Below are positions 29,893-37,245 of a stretch of 64,000 bases of DNA, piece after piece; positions within the stretch are counted from its first letter, which is position 1, and each line of letters opens with the position of its first letter. The stretch comes from Clavibacter sp. A6099 (lineage in GTDB: Bacteria; Actinomycetota; Actinomycetes; Actinomycetales; Microbacteriaceae). The stretch spans positions 1,612,001 to 1,676,000 of the forward strand of contig NZ_CP083439.1 of NCBI RefSeq assembly GCF_021919125.1, in the 5' to 3' direction. Below the pieces are notes generated by a model, which was not told the DNA's origin, searched no databases, and worked only from the letters and a program-made list of their open reading frames with translations. The translations under genes and the position numbers were made by a program.

Positions 29893-30900
29893 ATGCATGC
29901 CCGTCCCGCACGTCCCGCCCGTCTCCGTCCGCGGATCCACGGAGCCGCCCTCCTCGCGGCGACGACCGCCGTCCTCGTCCTCGTGAGCGGCTGCACCGCG
30001 CCGGATGCCGTCGCACCGTCGACCGCCACCCCGACGGCGCCGCTGCGGGTGGTCTCCCTCGGCGACTCCTACTCCACGGGTACGGGCCCGGCCGAGCCCC
30101 TGCCCGGCGACCCGGGGGTGTGCGGTCGCACCGTCGCCTCGTCCGTTCGGGTCGCCGCGGCCGCGGTCGGCGCGGATCTCGTCGACGCGGCCTGCGACGG
30201 CGCCAGCACGGCGGATCTCGCCGCCCCGCGCGAGCGCGGCGGGCAGACGGTGCCCGCGCAGCTGGACGCCCTCGCCGACGGCGCCGACGTGGTCCTCGTG
30301 CGCCTCGGGGGCAACGACCTCGGCTTCCCCGCCCTCGTCGGCGGCTGCCTCGCCCGGGATCCGGACGGGCCGGTGGCCGCCGGGCCGACGACGTGCGTGG
30401 ACGCGCTCGCGCCCGCGGGCGGGACCGACGCCGTCCGCGCCCGCATCGACGGCGAGGTGGCGACGCGTCTCGCCGACGCCTTCGCACGGATCCGCGCCGC
30501 GGCTCCTGGCGCCCGCATCGTCGCGCTCGGCTACCTCAGCGTGCTCGGCGACCCGGATGCGCTCCCCACGGAGGGCTGCCTCCGGGCCACGGCGACGTCG
30601 ACCGTGAACGGGCAGGTGCTCCTCGCCGACCGCGATGCGGTGTGGCTCGCGGGGATCCAGCGCGAGCTCGACGACGCGATCGCCCGGGTGGCCGCCGACG
30701 CGGGCGTGCGATTCGTGGACCAGGAGACGCCGACCGCCGACCACGGAGCATGCGTCGGCGACGCGGGGGATCCGTACGTGGCGGGGCTCGGCGGCAGCGC
30801 GGGAGACGTCCCGCTCCATCCGAATGCCGCGGGGCTCGCCTGGGAGTCGGGGGCCATCGCGGACGTGCTGCGCGAGGAGGCGACGGCGCTCGGCCGCTGA
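29893..30900 (+). CDS. SGNH/GDSL-type esterase lipoprotein
   Basis: A 335-residue secreted hydrolase anchored as a lipoprotein; the lipobox VSGC puts the modified cysteine at 34. The catalytic blocks are all present: block I LGDSYSTG with Ser59, block III GGNDLG, and block V LHPN with His309. The fold resembles secreted actinobacterial lipases and esterases acting on acyl or acetyl esters, including plant-wall substrates; the true substrate is not evident. Six cysteines in the mature protein suggest disulfides. Confidence 0.9.
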   Translation: MHARPARPARLRPRIHGAALLAATTAVLVLVSGCTAPDAVAPSTATPTAPLRVVSLGDSYSTGTGPAEPLPGDPGVCGRTVASSVRVAAAAVGADLVDAACDGASTADLAAPRERGGQTVPAQLDALADGADVVLVRLGGNDLGFPALVGGCLARDPDGPVAAGPTTCVDALAPAGGTDAVRARIDGEVATRLADAFARIRAAAPGARIVALGYLSVLGDPDALPTEGCLRATATSTVNGQVLLADRDAVWLAGIQRELDDAIARVAADAGVRFVDQETPTADHGACVGDAGDPYVAGLGGSAGDVPLHPNAAGLAWESGAIADVLREEATALGR

Positions 30901-30928
30901 TCACCGCCGCTGCACGCGACGGCGATTC

Positions 30929-30959
30929 TGGGATCGTGTGGGTTCCTGTGGGATCGTGT
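30929..30959 (+). promoter_or_regulatory. Operator-like triple 10-bp tandem repeat upstream of fruR
   Basis: Three copies follow in phase at 10-bp steps: TGGGATCGTGT (30929-30939), TGGGTTCCTGT (30939-30949) and TGGGATCGTGT (30949-30959). The outer two are identical and the middle matches at 9 of 11 positions. The array abuts the -35 box of the operon promoter, so it is a strong candidate binding site for the DeoR-family protein encoded next. Confidence 0.7.
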
Positions 30960-30987
30960 TGCTTCTCCCGCGGATGAGGGCTACAGT
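30959..30987 (+). promoter_or_regulatory. Promoter of the fructose operon
   Basis: TTGCTT (30959-30964), a 17-bp spacer and TACAGT (30982-30987) predict a start near 30994 and a leader of about 41 nt carrying GAAGGAG before fruR. Confidence 0.7.
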
Positions 30988-31034
30988 GCGAGGACGCGAG
31001 GCGCAGTGCCCCACGGAGTCGAAGGAGACCGCCC

Positions 31035-31823
31035 ATGTACGCCGAAGAGCGCCAGGACAGGGTGGTCGCCCTCCTCGAGCGCACCGGCCGCGTGGCCGTC
31101 CTCGGTCTCGCCCGCGACTTCGACGTGACGACCGAGACCGTGCGCCGTGATCTCGCGCAGCTCGAGAGCCGCGGCGTGCTCCGCCGGGTGCACGGCGGCG
31201 CCGTCCGGGCTGACAGGTCCACGCGCGCCGAGGAGAGCCTGGACACGCGCGGCTCCCGCAACACGGCGGCGAAGGCGCGCATCGCCGACGCGGCCATGGC
31301 CTTCCTGCCCGCGAGCTTCGAGGGATCCATCGCGCTCGACGCCGGCACCACCACGGGCCTCGTCGCGGAGCGCGTCGCCGCGTGGCGACCCGATGTCCCC
31401 GGCCGCACGCTCGTGGTCGTCACTCACTCGATGGCCGTCGCGCAGACCGTCACCCGCAACCCCGCCGTCGAGGTGCAGCTGCTCGGCGGCCGCGTCCGCG
31501 GCATCACGAGCGCGGCCGTCGGCCCCGCGACCCTCGGCCAGCTCGCGCGCCTGCGACCCGACATCGCCTTCATCGGCGCCAACGGGATCCACGCCGAGTT
31601 CGGCCTGAGCACACCCGATGAGGAGGAGGCGGCCGTGAAGACCGCGTTGACCCGAGGATCCCGACGCGCCGTGGCGCTCGTCGACGCGTCGAAGGCGGGG
31701 GAGGAGGCGCTCGTCGGCTTCGCGGCCCTCGACGACCTCGACGCGCTCGTCACCGACGTCGCGCCCGACGGGCAGCTGGCCGAGGCGCTGGCGGCCGCCG
31801 AGGTGGAGGTGATGGTCGCGTGA
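31035..31823 (+). CDS. fruR: DeoR-family transcriptional regulator of the fructose operon
   Basis: A 262-residue sugar-phosphate-responsive repressor. The N-terminal DeoR helix-turn-helix (about 6-55) includes DVTTETVRRDLAQLESRGVLRRVHGGAV. The C-terminal DeoRC domain keeps the DAGTTT sugar-phosphate site, VVTHSM, GANGI and VDASK. It leads the fruR-fruK-fruA-ptsH operon and overlaps fruK, so it most likely senses fructose 1-phosphate; the ligand is inferred from context. Confidence 0.92.
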   Translation: MYAEERQDRVVALLERTGRVAVLGLARDFDVTTETVRRDLAQLESRGVLRRVHGGAVRADRSTRAEESLDTRGSRNTAAKARIADAAMAFLPASFEGSIALDAGTTTGLVAERVAAWRPDVPGRTLVVVTHSMAVAQTVTRNPAVEVQLLGGRVRGITSAAVGPATLGQLARLRPDIAFIGANGIHAEFGLSTPDEEEAAVKTALTRGSRRAVALVDASKAGEEALVGFAALDDLDALVTDVAPDGQLAEALAAAEVEVMVA

Positions 31824-32791
31824 TCCTCACCCTCACCGCCAACCCGAGCCTCGACCGCACCATCGACCTCGCCGGCGCCCTCGCGCGCGGCGCCGTCCAG
31901 CGGGCCCGTGGCGTCGCCGAGCAGCCGGGCGGCAAGGGCGTCAACGTCTCGCGCGCGCTCATCGCCTCGGGCCTCGACACGATCGCGCTGCTGCCCGGCC
32001 GCCTCGACGACCCCATGCTCGTGGCCCTCGCCGCCGAGCGGATCCCGCTCGACCACCTGGACATCGACGGCCGCGTGCGGCAGAACGTCACGCTGACCGA
32101 GCCCGACGGCACGACCACCAAGGTCAACGAGCCGGGACCCGTGCTCTCCGCATCCGAGGCGGACGCGCTCGTCGCGCTCGTGATCCGGCACGCGCGCCGG
32201 GCGAGCTGGCTCGTGCTGGCGGGATCGCTGCCGCCCGGCCTCGACGACGACTTCCATGCGCGCGTGGTGCAGGCCGTGCGCGCCGAGCTCGGCGACGCCG
32301 CGCCGCGGATCGCCGTCGACTCGTCGGGCGCGCCCATGGCGGCGCTCGTCGCGTCCGGTGCGGTCGTGGACCTCGTCAAGCCCAACGCCGAGGAGCTCGC
32401 CGAGCTCGTCGGCCTCCCCGACCCGGATGCGCTCGAGGCCGACCCCCGGCTGGCCCACGACGCATCCCGCTCCCTCGTCTCCCGCGGCTGCCGGGCGGTC
32501 CTCGCGACCCTCGGGGCACGGGGGGCCGTCCTCACCACGGCCGAGGGCGGATGGCTCGCCACCATGCCCCCGATCGTGCCGGTGAGCACCGTGGGCGCGG
32601 GCGACTCGTCGCTCGCGGGCTACCTGCTCGCCGACCACCGCGGGGCAGGACCCGAGGGGCGGCTGGCGCAGGCCGTCGCCCACGGATCCGCCGCCGCGTC
32701 CCTGCCCGGCAGCACCATGCCGTCCCCCGACCAGACACGGCCGGACAGCGTCACCGTCCAGCCGCTCCTCCCGATCGCCGCCGATCGCTGA
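31820..32791 (+). CDS. fruK: 1-Phosphofructokinase
   Basis: Converts fructose 1-phosphate, the product of the fructose PTS, to fructose 1,6-bisphosphate. The 323-residue PfkB-family fold has GGKGVNVSRAL near residue 37 and the anion-hole/catalytic signature STVGAGDSSLAGYLL. The GTG start overlaps the fruR stop, so the two are translated together. Substrate choice rests on the PTS context. Confidence 0.95.
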   Translation: MILTLTANPSLDRTIDLAGALARGAVQRARGVAEQPGGKGVNVSRALIASGLDTIALLPGRLDDPMLVALAAERIPLDHLDIDGRVRQNVTLTEPDGTTTKVNEPGPVLSASEADALVALVIRHARRASWLVLAGSLPPGLDDDFHARVVQAVRAELGDAAPRIAVDSSGAPMAALVASGAVVDLVKPNAEELAELVGLPDPDALEADPRLAHDASRSLVSRGCRAVLATLGARGAVLTTAEGGWLATMPPIVPVSTVGAGDSSLAGYLLADHRGAGPEGRLAQAVAHGSAAASLPGSTMPSPDQTRPDSVTVQPLLPIAADR

Positions 32792-32813
32792 CCCGCCCCA
32801 CCTGGAGAAGAAC

Positions 32814-34883
32814 ATGCCATCGCTCATCACGAACCGCCTCGTGCTCCTCGACGCCGACCTCGGCGCCGACCGCGAGCACGCCGTCCGCACGCTCGCCGAG
32901 CGAGTCGTCGCCGAGGGCCGCGCCACCGACGCCGACGCCCTCTTCGCCGACGCGTGGGAGCGCGAGTCGAAGACCGACACCGGCATGGGCGGCGGGCTCG
33001 CGATCCCGCACTGCCGCTCCGCCGCGGTGACGGAGGCCACGCTCGTCATGGCCCGCCCGAAGCCCGCCGTCGACTTCGGCGCCCCGGACGGCCCCGCCGA
33101 CCTCGTGTTCTTCATCGCCGCGCCCGACGGAGCCGACCAGGAGCACCTCGTGCTCCTGTCGCGCCTCGCCCGGTCGCTCATCAAGCCCGAATTCGTGGAG
33201 GCGCTGCGCTCGGCGACCGACGAGGACCAGGTCGTCTCGCTCGTGGAGGGCGCGCTCGTGGACGAGCCCGCCTCCTCGACGGGCGCCCCGGCCGCCGCCG
33301 CTCCCGCCACGTCGGCGTCCGCACCCGCCACGACCGCGCCGGACGCCGACGCGCCCGTGCTCATCGCCGTCACCGCCTGCCCCACCGGGATCGCGCACAC
33401 CTACATGGCGGCCGACTCGCTCGTCGCGGCGGCCAAGCGCGCGGGCGTCGAGCTGCACGTCGAGACCCAGGGATCCTCCTCCGTCACGCCCGTGGACCCC
33501 GCGATCGTCGCGCGCGCCACCGCCGTGATCTTCGCCGTCGACGTGGACGTGCGCGACCGCGCGCGCTTCGCCGGCAAGCCCGTCATCCAGTCGCCCGTGA
33601 AGCGCGGCATCGACCAGCCCGACCAGATGGTCGCCGAGGCAGTCGCCGCGGCGAAGGACCCGAACGCCCCGCGCGTGCCGGGCGGCGCGTCGTCCGCCGG
33701 ATCCGAGCAGGCCTCCCCGCAGGCGTCGCAGTCCGTGGGCGCGCGCCTCAAGCGCTGGCTGCTCACGGGCGTCAGCTACATGATCCCGTTCGTCGCGGGC
33801 GGCGGTCTGCTCATGGCGCTCGGGTTCCTGCTCGGCGGGTACAGGATCTCCGACGTCGCCTCCGACATCGTGGTCCAGAACTCGCTCGCCAATCTGCCGG
33901 ACGGCGGGGTCCTGAGCTACCTCGGTGCCGTCGCGTTCGTCATCGGCAACGCGTCGATGAAGTTCCTCGTGCCGGTGCTGGCCGGCTACATCGCCTACGC
34001 CATCGCCGATCGCCCGGGCATCGCGCCCGGGTTCGTCGCCGGAGCCGTCTCGCTCATCATGGGCGCGGGCTTCATCGGCGGTCTGGTCGGCGGCCTCCTC
34101 GCCGGCGGCGTCGCCTACGCGATCGGGCGCATCGACGTGCCGCGCTGGCTGCGCGGGCTCATGCCCGTCGTGATCATCCCGCTGCTCGCCTCCATCGTCG
34201 CCTCCGGCCTGATGGTCATAGTCCTCGGGGGACCGATCGCGGCGCTCACGCGCGGCCTCAACGACTTCCTGTCCGGCCTGACCGGCACGTCGGCCATCGT
34301 CCTGGGCATCATCCTCGGCGTCATGATGTGCATCGACCTCGGCGGCCCCATCAACAAGGTGGCCTACTCGTTCGCGGTCGCCGGTCTCGGTGCCGGTTCC
34401 ATCGCCGACCAGACCCCCTGGGCGATCATGGCCGCCGTCATGGCCGCCGGCATGGTCCCGCCGCTCGCCCTGGCGCTCGCCTCCACCGTGATCGACCGCC
34501 GCCTGTTCAGCCCGGCCGAGCGCGAGAACGGCAAGGCCGCGTGGCTCCTCGGCGCCGCGTTCATCTCCGAGGGCGCGATCCCGTTCGCGGCCGTCGACCC
34601 GCTGCGCGTGATCCCCGCGAGCATCGTGGGCGGTGCCGTCACGGGCGCCATGGTGATGGGGCTCGGCGTCGTGTCGCAGGCCCCGCACGGCGGCGTGTTC
34701 GTCCTCTTCGCCATGAACGGCACCTTCCTCGGCTTCCTCGCGTCCGTCGCGGTCGGCGCGGTGATCTCCGCCTTCCTCGTCGTGCTCCTCAAGCGCTTCA
34801 CGACGAAGCGCCCCGAGGCCGTCGCCGAGACGTCCGCCGCCGACCAGGGCGTCCCCGTCGCGGCCTCAACCCGAACCGCCTGA
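32814..34883 (+). CDS. fruA: Fructose-specific PTS enzyme IIABC
   Basis: Takes up fructose while phosphorylating it at C1. Three domains lie in one 689-residue chain: EIIA (1-145) with phospho-His66 in AIPHC, EIIB (about 183-280) with phospho-Cys189 in TACPTGIAHT, and EIIC (about 310-670) with some nine membrane helices starting GVSYMIPFVAGGGLLMALGF. Ala/Pro linkers separate them. The A-B-C order differs from the B-B-C order of Escherichia FruA and is usual in Gram-positives. It lies 22 bp after fruK with a GGAGAAG site. Confidence 0.96.
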   Translation: MPSLITNRLVLLDADLGADREHAVRTLAERVVAEGRATDADALFADAWERESKTDTGMGGGLAIPHCRSAAVTEATLVMARPKPAVDFGAPDGPADLVFFIAAPDGADQEHLVLLSRLARSLIKPEFVEALRSATDEDQVVSLVEGALVDEPASSTGAPAAAAPATSASAPATTAPDADAPVLIAVTACPTGIAHTYMAADSLVAAAKRAGVELHVETQGSSSVTPVDPAIVARATAVIFAVDVDVRDRARFAGKPVIQSPVKRGIDQPDQMVAEAVAAAKDPNAPRVPGGASSAGSEQASPQASQSVGARLKRWLLTGVSYMIPFVAGGGLLMALGFLLGGYRISDVASDIVVQNSLANLPDGGVLSYLGAVAFVIGNASMKFLVPVLAGYIAYAIADRPGIAPGFVAGAVSLIMGAGFIGGLVGGLLAGGVAYAIGRIDVPRWLRGLMPVVIIPLLASIVASGLMVIVLGGPIAALTRGLNDFLSGLTGTSAIVLGIILGVMMCIDLGGPINKVAYSFAVAGLGAGSIADQTPWAIMAAVMAAGMVPPLALALASTVIDRRLFSPAERENGKAAWLLGAAFISEGAIPFAAVDPLRVIPASIVGGAVTGAMVMGLGVVSQAPHGGVFVLFAMNGTFLGFLASVAVGAVISAFLVVLLKRFTTKRPEAVAETSAADQGVPVAASTRTA

Positions 34884-34923
34884 TCCCGCCCGTCCCATCC
34901 CGCACATCTGAAGGAGAACGTCC

Positions 34924-35196
34924 ATGACCGAGCGCACCGCCACCATCGGCAGCCGCGTGGGCCTGCACGCCCGACCCGCATCCCTCTTCATCGAGGCCGT
35001 CCGCCGCACGGGCGTGCCGGTGAGGATCAGCAAGCCGGGAGGAACGCCGCTCGACGCGACCAGCATCCTGTCGCTCATGAGCCTCGGCGCCGCGAACGGC
35101 GACCAGGTCGTGCTCACGGCCGAGGGCGACGGCGCGGACGCCGCGCTCGACGAGCTGGCGGCGCTGCTCGAGAGCGACCTCGACGCCGTCGAGTAG
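34924..35196 (+). CDS. ptsH: Phosphocarrier protein HPr
   Basis: Passes phosphate from enzyme I to PTS EIIA domains. The 90 residues include phospho-His15 in GLHARPAS. A Ser occurs at 47 in ATSILSLMSLG near the regulatory serine of Firmicutes, but no HPr kinase is encoded here. Carrying ptsH inside the fructose operon, with no ptsI in the window, implies enzyme I lies elsewhere. Ribosome binding site GAAGGAG. Confidence 0.97.
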   Translation: MTERTATIGSRVGLHARPASLFIEAVRRTGVPVRISKPGGTPLDATSILSLMSLGAANGDQVVLTAEGDGADAALDELAALLESDLDAVE

Positions 35197-35203
35197 CCGT
35201 CCC

Positions 35204-35251
35204 ACGACGAGAGGCCCGGACACCGCGATGCGGGTCCGGGCCTCTCGTCGT
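35204..35251. terminator. Bidirectional terminator after ptsH
   Basis: A 17-bp inverted repeat (35204-35220 and 35235-35251) lies between ptsH and the convergent SDR gene. Confidence 0.85.
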
Positions 35252-35275
35252 GTCAGGCGGCTGCGGCGTGGGGCG

Positions 35276-36823
35276 TCACCACTCGGCGACGCGGTAGTCC
35301 TTGAGGAAGACGCCCGAGATGTCCTCGCCGGCCTGGCCCATGACGATGGGGTCGTAGACCCGCGCCGCCCCGTCCACGAGGTCGAGCGGCGCGTGGAAGC
35401 CCTCCTCGGCGAGCCTCACCTTGGTGGGGTGCGGCCGCTCGTCGGTGATCCACCCGGTGTCGACGCTCGTCATGAGGATGCCGTCGGTCTCGCGCATCTC
35501 GCGCGCCGAGGTGCGGGTCATCATGTTGAGCGCGGCCTTCGCCATGTTCGTGTGCGGGTGGCCAGGGCCCTTGTAGGCGCGGGCGAACTGGCCCTCCATG
35601 GCGCTCACGTTCACGACGTACTTCCGGCGCGACGCCGACGCGGCCATCGCGGGGCGCAGGCGGCTGACGAGCAGGAACGGCGCCGTCACGTTGGCGAGCT
35701 GGACCTCGAGCATCTCCAGCGGATCCACCTCGTGCACCATCTGGGTCCAGCTGTTCGCGTCGTGCAGGTCGGGCACGAGGCCGCCCGCGTCGATCGCGGT
35801 GCCGGCCGCCAGGCGCGCGAGCGACGACGAGCCCGCGGTCATGGCGAGCTCGGTGACCTCGGCGGCGGTGATCCCGGTGGCGGTCGAGAGGATCGGGTGC
35901 GCCGCGACGGACGCGGCGAGGGCTGCCGGGTGGGCGTCGGCCGTGTGGCCGAAGGTGAGCAGCTCCGGGAGGTCGCCGTCGGGGAGCGGCGCCGCCTCGG
36001 CCTCCGACAGCGGCGCGTACGAGCCGGGGGAGCGGCGCACGGTCTGCGCGGCGTTGTTGATGAGGATGTCGAGGGGACCCGCGGCGGCCACCGCGTCCGT
36101 GAGGCCGATGACCTGCGCCGGGTCGCGGAGGTCGAGGCCGACGATGCGCAGGCGGTGCACCCACTCGTGCGCGTCGGGGAGGCCCGCGAAGCGGCGCACC
36201 GCGTCGCGCGGGAAGCGCGTGGTGATGGTGGTGTGCGCGCCGTCGCGCAGGAGGCGCAGCGCGATGTGCATGCCGATCTTGGCGCGGCCGCCCGTGAGGA
36301 GCGCGCGCATGCCCGTGAGGTCGGTGCGGGCCTCGCGCTTCGCGTGGTTGAGGAGCGCGCAGTCGGGGCAGAGCTGGTGGTAGAACGCGTCGACCTGCGT
36401 GTAGTGCTGCTTGCAGATGTAGCAGGGGCGCGAGCGCAGGAGCGTGCCGGCGGTGGGCTTCGCGGTGGTGATGGCGAGCGGGATGCCGCGGGTCTCGTCG
36501 TCGATGCGGTCGGGCGCGCCCGTGGCGGTGGCGGCGACGACGGCGCGGTCCGCGCTGGCGACGGCCTCGCGCTTCTCGAGCCGGCGGGCCTTCTTCACCT
36601 GCTTGAACATCGAGGCGGTGGCGCGGCGGACGGCGACGAAGTCGGGGTGCTCCTCGTCGATGTCGGCGAGCGAGCCGAGCACGCGCAGGGCGACGGCGAG
36701 GTCGGCGGGATCGATGGCCGATCCGGGGGCGGACGACTCGTCGGGGGAGGCGGCGGCGTCGGGCATGGGGGTGACGGGATCCGCGGGGCGGGCGGGGTCG
36801 TCGGGCAGGGCGTCGGAGGGCAC
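35276..36823 (-). CDS. Atypical SDR-family protein with N-terminal zinc-binding cysteines
   Basis: A 515-residue fusion. Residues 1-130 are a charged, partly helical head. A four-cysteine knuckle follows: C134 and C137 (CYIC), C152 and C155 (CPDC). The Rossmann domain has TGGRAKIG at 177-184 and INNAA at 255-259. About 145 residues then separate INNAA from VNVSAMEG (404-411), much longer than in classical SDRs. The YxxxK catalytic pair is altered: K429 is present but Thr425 occupies the tyrosine position (HTNMAKAAL). The GTG start has TATCAT 5 nt upstream, predicting a leaderless mRNA. Reaction unknown. Confidence 0.85.
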   Translation of the reverse strand: MPSDALPDDPARPADPVTPMPDAAASPDESSAPGSAIDPADLAVALRVLGSLADIDEEHPDFVAVRRATASMFKQVKKARRLEKREAVASADRAVVAATATGAPDRIDDETRGIPLAITTAKPTAGTLLRSRPCYICKQHYTQVDAFYHQLCPDCALLNHAKREARTDLTGMRALLTGGRAKIGMHIALRLLRDGAHTTITTRFPRDAVRRFAGLPDAHEWVHRLRIVGLDLRDPAQVIGLTDAVAAAGPLDILINNAAQTVRRSPGSYAPLSEAEAAPLPDGDLPELLTFGHTADAHPAALAASVAAHPILSTATGITAAEVTELAMTAGSSSLARLAAGTAIDAGGLVPDLHDANSWTQMVHEVDPLEMLEVQLANVTAPFLLVSRLRPAMAASASRRKYVVNVSAMEGQFARAYKGPGHPHTNMAKAALNMMTRTSAREMRETDGILMTSVDTGWITDERPHPTKVRLAEEGFHAPLDLVDGAARVYDPIVMGQAGEDISGVFLKDYRVAEW

Positions 36824-36828
36824 AGGAG

Positions 36829-36834
36829 ATGATA
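36829..36834 (-). promoter_or_regulatory. -10 hexamer TATCAT, leaderless promoter of the zinc-SDR gene
   Basis: Lies 5 nt before the GTG start on the minus strand and supports that start over internal ATG codons. Confidence 0.5.
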
Positions 36835-36882
36835 CCCGGGGCGTCGGCGGCTCCCGGGCGGCCGCCGGGGACCCGGCGCCGC

Positions 36883-37158
36883 CTACATCGTGGTGGCGAA
36901 GCCCACCGCGGCGGCGATGACCGCCCAGAGCGCGATGGTGACGACCACGAGGGCGATGACCCCGGTGCGGCGGTCGCGCCAGCGGGCCCGCTCCGCCTCG
37001 GGGTCGACGGGGACGGATTCCGGGGCGACGACGCCGGCGGTCGCGTCGTCTGCGACGTGACCCGCGGTGGCCGCGTCCGTGTCGGCGGGCGGCGTCGACG
37101 CCGGGGTCGGGTGGAGCGGGGCGCGGTCGGGACGCGGGTCGAGGGGGAGGGACGGCAT
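36883..37158 (-). CDS. Small membrane protein, Pro/Ala-rich with C-terminal helix
   Basis: A 91-residue protein of unknown function. The first 60 residues are polar and rich in Pro, Ala and Asp; one transmembrane helix runs about 68-88 (GVIALVVVTIALWAVIAAAV). It is divergent from the helicase gene with an 87-bp spacer. No family recognised. Confidence 0.65.
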   Translation of the reverse strand: MPSLPLDPRPDRAPLHPTPASTPPADTDAATAGHVADDATAGVVAPESVPVDPEAERARWRDRRTGVIALVVVTIALWAVIAAAVGFATTM

Positions 37159-37245
37159 CCGGCGACCGTACGCGCTGGCGCCCGACGCCCCCTGCTGCCT
37201 GTGGAGAACTCCGCGCCGGGACGCGTGGGGGAGGATGGACCCATC

